NCBI GenBank assembly: GCA_036940085.1 | Contig: JALLBK010000925.1 | Location: 1 to 10,435 of the forward strand | DNA length: 10,435 nt | DNA from: Discostella pseudostelligera | Lineage: Eukaryota > Bacillariophyta > Thalassiosirophyceae > Thalassiosirales > Thalassiosiraceae | Reading direction: 5' to 3' | In this document: piece by piece, positions 7,097 to 10,435 of the stretch | Layout of the letters: each line of letters starts with the position of its first letter | How positions within the stretch are numbered: the stretch's first letter is position 1 | Notes under the pieces: model-generated | Told to the model about the DNA's origin: nothing | The model's database searches: none | Seen by the model: the letters and a program-made list of their open reading frames with translations, nothing else | Program-made: the position numbers and the translations under genes

Positions 7097-8821
7097 ATGG
7101 GAGACGTCTTAACCATGAATAACGCAAGCGGCAACAACATAGGAACATCTTTCAACATCATGTCCGACCTCAATCCATACTCAGTCGATCCATCAAATCA
7201 AAATGCTGCCATCCAATCATTCTTCCAGGGGGGTAGGAATCTCCAAGGTGCGCCGGCATTCCAAGACGGCAGCAGCAGCTTCATGCCCTCGAGCGCTGGC
7301 AATCTAAAATGCTGGCAGGTTTGTCGAGTCTGCCAGCAGTCATTCTTCACCACGGCCGAGTGCCTCCAGGAGCACGAGATATCATGCCAACTGAACCTCC
7401 AAGTCCAAAATTTCCTCCAACAGCAGCAGCAGCAGCAGCAACTACAGCAACAGGACAATCAGATGGCCCAACTCCAGGCTCAAGCATGGCAACAAGTGGC
7501 GGCGCAGAATGAATTTCAGCAACAGCTCCAGATTCAACAGAATCAGTTGCAGAGGCAGATGAACCAGCAGCAGCAGCAGAATCAGTTTGATCTATTGGAC
7601 TTGACGCCCATGTTTGGTAATGACTTTGGAAGGCCCGTCGCCCCACCAATGAACTCAAGCATCAACGATATCTTCCAGAACAATGACTTCGAACCTACTC
7701 AACAGAATCAAGTCGAACCTCCGCCTCCACAGAATCAAGTCATGTATAGTTTGCCCAATCCTCCGACATCGTCGTCGCCCAATCACTTCATGTTGGCTCT
7801 CGACACCGATGACAAGTGGCTCACACCCCTCCACTGCTTTGTTCGCCGATACTGTGTGGAGGCATTCATCGCTACATCCAAGGATATAGCCGCACCTTGC
7901 ATGGGCAAACGTAACCCCTTGTCTGTCGATCAAGTTGGCATCCGCTGCCCGTACTGCAGTCCGGAGCGTATTGGAAGCAAGAGCCGAACTCCCGGTGATG
8001 ATGACGACACTCAAGCATGTGAGAATGGTGTGGTCTACCCCTCCATCATATCACGGATCTACAATTCGAGCATCAACCTCCTCCAGCGCCACTTGCGTAT
8101 CTGTCCACATGTCCCCCCCGAGATATTGGCAAGGTATGAAGAGCTCAAGAGTTCCAATGCCCGCAGTGGTGCCTCCAAGAAGTATTGGGTTGATTCGGCC
8201 ATTACGTTGGGCTTGGTCGACACCCCCCATGGCATACGTTTGGACAAGGAAGTCCACGCCTCCCATAACACCAAGAATGCGGAGACTGGCGATGGCCAGG
8301 GCGTGGATAAGTGGAATACTAGCAGCGCATCGCAGGCAGCCCCCCTGGTCCTACCCTCTGACAAGCGCAGCACTACCGCGTTTACCTTCCACCTCCTGAG
8401 CCAGATGCAACCGTGCGTCTTCACCGAAGCCGATCGTCTCGGTCGCCGTCGCGGACTCAAGGTTGGATTCACTGGACTCGCATGCCGTCATTGCTTTGGC
8501 ATCCATGGCTCGGGTCGGTTCTTCCCCAGCAGCGTCAAGACCATGGCCGATGCCTCCAAGTCGCTCGATGTCATCTATCGTCATGTCATGAAATGTAAGA
8601 ATTGTCCATGGGAAATCAAGAGTCGACTTCGGAATTTGCGCGAGGTCCATGATAGTGAACGGAACAACATGCCCTTTGGGAACCAACGCGCGTTCTTTGT
8701 GAAGGTGTGGCATCGTCTGCACGCCCCGTCGGAGGTATTGCCGGCGCCGCTCTCGCCGCATGATCTATTGTCAACGAAGCCTAACATTGAGTTGAATCAG
8801 TTTGCGAACAAGGCCGCATGA
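7097..8821 (+). CDS. PolyQ protein with one small C2HC finger and two diverged copies of a larger C2HC domain
   Basis: A single intronless frame of 574 residues starts at ATG 7097, in a modest context with A at -3 relative to ATG. Residues 76-97 form a small finger (C76-x2-C79-x13-H93-x3-C97). Residues 103-165 are Gln-rich, with an unbroken run of eight Gln. Two larger related modules follow. Module 1 spans ~241-376 (C284-x2-C287, then H332-x3-C336). Module 2 spans ~425-545 (C463-x2-C466, then H496-x3-C500). They align throughout: VGIRCPYC with FTGLACRHC, VVYPS with RFFPS, LQRHLRICPHVP with IYRHVMKCKNCP, KKYWVDS with RAFFVKV. All three share a CxxC plus HxxxC pattern that suggests zinc binding. 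I recall similar proteins as common, poorly characterised families in diatoms. The polyQ activation-like segment and C2HC modules suggest a nuclear, possibly DNA-binding factor. That role is inferred. Confidence 0.85.
   Translation: MGDVLTMNNASGNNIGTSFNIMSDLNPYSVDPSNQNAAIQSFFQGGRNLQGAPAFQDGSSSFMPSSAGNLKCWQVCRVCQQSFFTTAECLQEHEISCQLNLQVQNFLQQQQQQQQLQQQDNQMAQLQAQAWQQVAAQNEFQQQLQIQQNQLQRQMNQQQQQNQFDLLDLTPMFGNDFGRPVAPPMNSSINDIFQNNDFEPTQQNQVEPPPPQNQVMYSLPNPPTSSSPNHFMLALDTDDKWLTPLHCFVRRYCVEAFIATSKDIAAPCMGKRNPLSVDQVGIRCPYCSPERIGSKSRTPGDDDDTQACENGVVYPSIISRIYNSSINLLQRHLRICPHVPPEILARYEELKSSNARSGASKKYWVDSAITLGLVDTPHGIRLDKEVHASHNTKNAETGDGQGVDKWNTSSASQAAPLVLPSDKRSTTAFTFHLLSQMQPCVFTEADRLGRRRGLKVGFTGLACRHCFGIHGSGRFFPSSVKTMADASKSLDVIYRHVMKCKNCPWEIKSRLRNLREVHDSERNNMPFGNQRAFFVKVWHRLHAPSEVLPAPLSPHDLLSTKPNIELNQFANKAA
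7417..7456 (+). repeat. CAG/CAA repeat encoding polyglutamine
   Basis: A tract of CAACAGCAG-type units codes for eight or more consecutive Gln. Further CAG/CAA clusters follow near 7569-7585. It is in frame in the zinc-finger gene. Length variation between alleles would be expected. Confidence 0.8.
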
Positions 8822-8995
8822 CAACGAGAGCGTTGGCACGCCACCCCTCTATTGGAGATATGTAGTAGTGAATTCTATATGTAAATGTTTCATAGCAAAG
8901 ATTCCGTTTCATGGTAGATAATGTCCATCACCATCACGGTGGTGGCCTGTTGCTGTTGCTGCTGAATTGTTGGTGTTGTATCTCTAGCAAGTTGC
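8822..8995. other. 3' flank of the zinc-finger gene
   Basis: AT-rich just after the stop (TATATGTAAATG, 8876-8887), which may include the cleavage/polyadenylation signal, though no AATAAA is seen. It is followed by a CAT/GGT- and GCT-rich stretch at 8925-8965. I found no convincing gene here. Confidence 0.35.
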
Positions 8996-9128
8996 GAGAA
9001 CGCGCGCTTATTGGCTGCGAGCAATTATTGGCGTCGAGAATCACCACGGCGAAGCAAGGAGTGGTTTCGAGAAACACAACACACAAAAGCTAACAGATAT
9101 TGGCCGCGGCCAATAATTGCGCGTTCTC
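8996..9128. promoter_or_regulatory. CCAAT-box cluster with imperfect inverted repeat and 18-bp palindrome
   Basis: Four CCAAT boxes lie within 105 bp: ATTGG at 9010, 9027 and 9099, and CCAAT at 9110. The last two form a perfect 18-bp palindrome, TATTGGCCGCGGCCAATA (9098-9115). The 20 bases at 8996-9015 match the reverse complement of 9109-9128 at 18 positions. GCAATTATTGGC at 9021-9032 is repeated exactly in inverted form at 9109-9120. CCAAT is the NF-Y target. The block lies 340-470 nt before the ATG at 9466. Confidence 0.5.
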
Positions 9129-9166
9129 TAGAGAGCTTGCGTGCCGGGCGTTGTGCTGGCGGTGGC

Positions 9167-9232
9167 GTCGCCAAATCACTTCCCGCCATTTTAGCCACAA
9201 CCTTTGTCGCCAAATTCCCTTCCCGCCTTTTT
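9167..9232 (+). repeat. Two copies of a GTCGCCAAAT...TTCCCGCC element
   Basis: Copy 1 is 9167-9192 and copy 2 is 9206-9232. Each starts GTCGCCAAAT, has 3 or 4 variable bases, then TTCCCGCC, then a T-rich end. TTCCCGCC is the E2F core. Copies start 39 nt apart. They sit between the CCAAT cluster and the CACGTG boxes, upstream of the gene at 9466. Regulatory function is inferred. Confidence 0.5.
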
Positions 9233-9242
9233 CCGACGATGC

Positions 9243-9248
9243 CACGTG
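9243..9248. promoter_or_regulatory. CACGTG box
   Basis: Palindromic G-box/E-box core within GCCACGTGGA, ten bases identical to 6710-6719. It is a bZIP or bHLH type target. Confidence 0.35.
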
Positions 9249-9255
9249 GAGTCAA

Positions 9256-9275
9256 ACACAGACACAGACACAGAC
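9256..9275 (+). repeat. ACACAG hexanucleotide tandem repeat (3.3 copies)
   Basis: Three perfect ACACAG units plus two bases in the promoter region, between the two CACGTG boxes. A short microsatellite. Confidence 0.75.
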
Positions 9276-9303
9276 GCCGAACGCTCGTCGCTGCTCATCG
9301 TGG

Positions 9304-9309
9304 CACGTG
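9304..9309. promoter_or_regulatory. CACGTG box with near-palindromic flank
   Basis: A second CACGTG, followed by GTGGCACATGCCAC (9307-9320), which is a palindrome apart from its central two bases. It lies about 160 nt before the ATG at 9466. Confidence 0.3.
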
Positions 9310-9465
9310 GCACATGCCACATGCACCATGGCCACATCATAGCATCAATAGAGTGGAGGAGGGAAGAACGCGAGCATGCAATTGATAGAACATAGACGGG
9401 AAGAATTGTCTCACAGTATACGAAGCATCTTTTTTATTATCTCTGAGCGACCTCTGTGAAAAATA

Positions 9466-10140
9466 ATGACGCTGAGGATTCGACGAGTTGTTTCCTTGAT
9501 GTCGCAAGCGTCGTCGCTTCGCCTACGCGGACCTGCGATCTGCCGCAGCAGGTTGATGATACCATCTTCGACCAAGACTGCTCAGATTATATTACATTCG
9601 CCATTCTCATCTGGCACAAATATCTCTCCCATCGACTTGCGAATCATTACCCCGCCATTGATATCATCCACCCGCAACGCGCATTCCAAGCCTTGTTTTA
9701 CATTGTCAGAAAAGCGTATGATGGGTGTCATGACACCCGAAGAGGTGGAAAAGCGGATTGATCGAATAATGGTACGTGTGTTACATTTTTCCATCCATGG
9801 TAGATTGTTACTTTTGCAAAAATTATATATTATAACCATGCATTCTCAATATTGTGTGTACTACTACTTACCTCGGCAGAGATTGGCAAGTGATGCACGC
9901 TTATGCATGCAAGATTGCAAAGAATTTATCGCCACGGATCACTACAATGAAGAATTGCATTTTGCCAAAATAGCCGTGGATGCAACCGGTGTGGCCTACT
10001 CGGAATTACTAGAAGAATTGGCACTCTCCGCCGAGGGAGTAGAGGTATTGAATGAAGTTCGAAAGTTATATGCCCCCATGATGGAATCGTTGAAACAGGA
10101 ATTGAACAAAATTAGCAAACCGAAGGAGGAGGAAGACTGA
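9466..10140 (+). CDS. Putative organelle-targeted small helical protein of unknown function (two exons)
   Basis: Exons 9466-9771 and 9880-10140 give 188 residues. The first ~85 residues are rich in Arg, Ser, Leu and Ile with almost no acidic residues (MTLRIRRVVSLMSQASSLRL), as in mitochondrial targeting peptides. Residues ~89-188 look like a compact helical domain: TPEEVEKRIDRIM joined to RLASDARLCMQDCKEF, then a helix around DATGVAYSELLEELALS and a charged tail ending KPKEEED. I do not recognise the family. C111 and C115 (CMQDC) may be notable. Internal ATGs at residues 85, 86 and 89 could make an untargeted short form. The exon join is supported by a GTACGT donor, a TTACCTCGGCAG acceptor, and the low-complexity, aromatic and hydrophobic character of the intervening translation. 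An intron-retained 224-residue form would also be open. Confidence 0.72.
   Translation: MTLRIRRVVSLMSQASSLRLRGPAICRSRLMIPSSTKTAQIILHSPFSSGTNISPIDLRIITPPLISSTRNAHSKPCFTLSEKRMMGVMTPEEVEKRIDRIMVRVLHFSIHGRLLLLQKLYIITMHSQYCVYYYLPRQRLASDARLCMQDCKEFIATDHYNEELHFAKIAVDATGVAYSELLEELALSAEGVEVLNEVRKLYAPMMESLKQELNKISKPKEEED
9772..9879 (+). other. Stop-free 108-nt intron of the gene at 9466
   Basis: GTACGT donor, probable branch region CTACTACTTAC, and CAG acceptor. It is 108 nt (36 codons), phase 0, without an in-frame stop. Its translation is hydrophobic and Tyr-rich, unlike both flanks. It is AT-rich compared with the exons, which supports an intron rather than coding sequence. Confidence 0.75.
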
Positions 10141-10194
10141 GGAATTTTGAAAGATTAGATATGTATTATCTGTAAATGATTGATGTGTGTGGCA

Positions 10195-10205
10195 GGGGGG
10201 GGGGG
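10195..10205 (+). repeat. Run of 11 G in the 3' UTR
   Basis: Homopolymer G(11) about 55 nt after the stop of the gene at 9466. It could be a polymorphic site or an assembly-uncertain length. Confidence 0.8.
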
Positions 10206-10253
10206 TTCTTCGCAATGTGCACCTCTGTTACGCAAGATGATGTAAAGCTGTTC

Positions 10254-10259
10254 AATAAA
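10254..10259 (+). terminator. AATAAA polyadenylation signal
   Basis: A canonical hexamer 114 nt after the stop codon at 10138-10140, followed by an AT/GT-rich stretch (TGTTATGTGCAG). It fits as the 3' end signal for the gene at 9466. Confidence 0.55.
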
Positions 10260-10343
10260 AATGTTATGTGCAGTTTGGAGGATGTCAATGTTTAGAAATG
10301 ATTCATACTGTATGATGTTACGGTAGCATTTGCAGTATCAACT

Positions 10344-10435
10344 TCATCCGCGACCAAATTTCTTTACAATAGAGCGCGATCCCATGCCTTGGCTACCAAT
10401 TTCGGCCCGACTAATTCCACCGCCCACATTTCCAG
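10344..10435 (-). CDS. Possible C-terminal end of a convergent minus-strand gene, partial at right edge
   Basis: On the reverse strand a frame enters from the right edge, reads GNVGGGISRAEIGSQGMG and then a basic SRSIVKKFGRG tail, and ends with TGA at 10346-10344. Its 29 codons look protein-like in composition and would place the gene convergent to the one at 9466, with about 85 nt between this stop and the AATAAA at 10254-10259. A second minus frame is open for 23 codons down to TAA at 10366-10364, so the choice of frame is uncertain. I do not recognise the family. Confidence 0.3.
   Translation of the reverse strand, partial: GNVGGGISRAEIGSQGMGSRSIVKKFGRG

Noticed and set aside
7198..7458. 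Antisense frame with a run of Cys residues
   Set aside because: The Cys run is just the complement of the CAG repeat (GCTG read as TGC) in the polyQ tract.
8051..8761. Several antisense frames of 70-137 codons within the zinc-finger gene
   Set aside because: The sense frame has duplicated, ordered zinc-ligand motifs; the antisense frames have no recognisable pattern and overlap each other.
9011..9385. Overlapping plus frames of up to 124 codons in the 8822-9465 region, and the antisense frame 9025-9255
   Set aside because: Three frames overlap in the same DNA, all Arg/His-rich, as expected from GC-rich regulatory sequence. The region is full of CCAAT, E2F-like and CACGTG motifs and has no domain-like translation.
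9466..10140. Reading 9466-10140 as one uninterrupted 224-residue exon
   Set aside because: The middle 36 codons are AT-rich, Tyr/Leu-rich and bounded by good donor and acceptor sites; splicing joins two well-behaved helical segments. Kept only as a possible retained-intron form.
1..10435. Transposons, CRISPR arrays, tRNA, rRNA or viral insertions
   Set aside because: I saw no transposase or integrase motifs, no regularly spaced repeats with spacers, no cloverleaf-type A/B boxes and no rRNA-like stretches. The repeats present are short promoter elements or microsatellites.

Overview
The window looks like nuclear DNA of a unicellular alga of the stramenopile type, most likely a diatom, and possibly a centric (Thalassiosira-like) one. 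This is inferred from several things. The genes are densely packed, with few short GT-AG introns (108-186 nt). Protein families are eukaryotic (EMAP-like WD40, ubiquitin-like/PUB/UIM). One Cys/His-rich nuclear-type protein resembles a family I associate with diatom genomes. I see no bacterial operon signals, rRNA, tRNA, CRISPR array or transposon.

Layout from left to right. (1) Minus strand, 4403 down to the left edge: one uninterrupted reading frame of 1467 codons, still open at position 1. It encodes the N-terminal part of a very large EF-hand + tandem HELP/WD40 protein of the EMAP-like (EML5/EML6-type) family. (2) 4404-4698: a divergent promoter with an E2F-like site. (3) Plus strand, 4699-6448: a three-exon gene for a 483-residue ubiquitin-pathway adaptor with the order UBL, PUB, STI1-like, UIM. 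(4) 6449-7096: a 3' UTR, a doubtful 100-codon reading frame, and a 36-codon upstream reading frame. (5) Plus strand, 7097-8821: an intronless 574-residue polyQ protein with one small C2HC finger and two diverged copies of a larger C2HC domain, probably a nuclear or DNA-associated factor. (6) 8822-9465: a long intergenic region packed with CCAAT boxes, an 18-bp palindrome, duplicated E2F-like sites and CACGTG boxes. (7) Plus strand, 9466-10140: a two-exon gene for a 188-residue, probably organelle-targeted helical protein of unknown function. Its 108-nt intron is divisible by three and has no stop. (8) 10141-10435: a 3' UTR with a poly(A) signal and an 11-G run, then a possible convergent minus-strand gene entering from the right edge.

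The genes do not form an obvious pathway. What links them is regulatory: TTCCCGCC-type (E2F-like) motifs occur upstream of several of them, which would fit cell-cycle-linked expression, but this is inference from short motifs. The best candidates for something undescribed are the UBL-PUB-STI1-UIM protein, the duplicated C2HC domain protein, and the dense CCAAT/E2F/G-box block before the last plus-strand gene.
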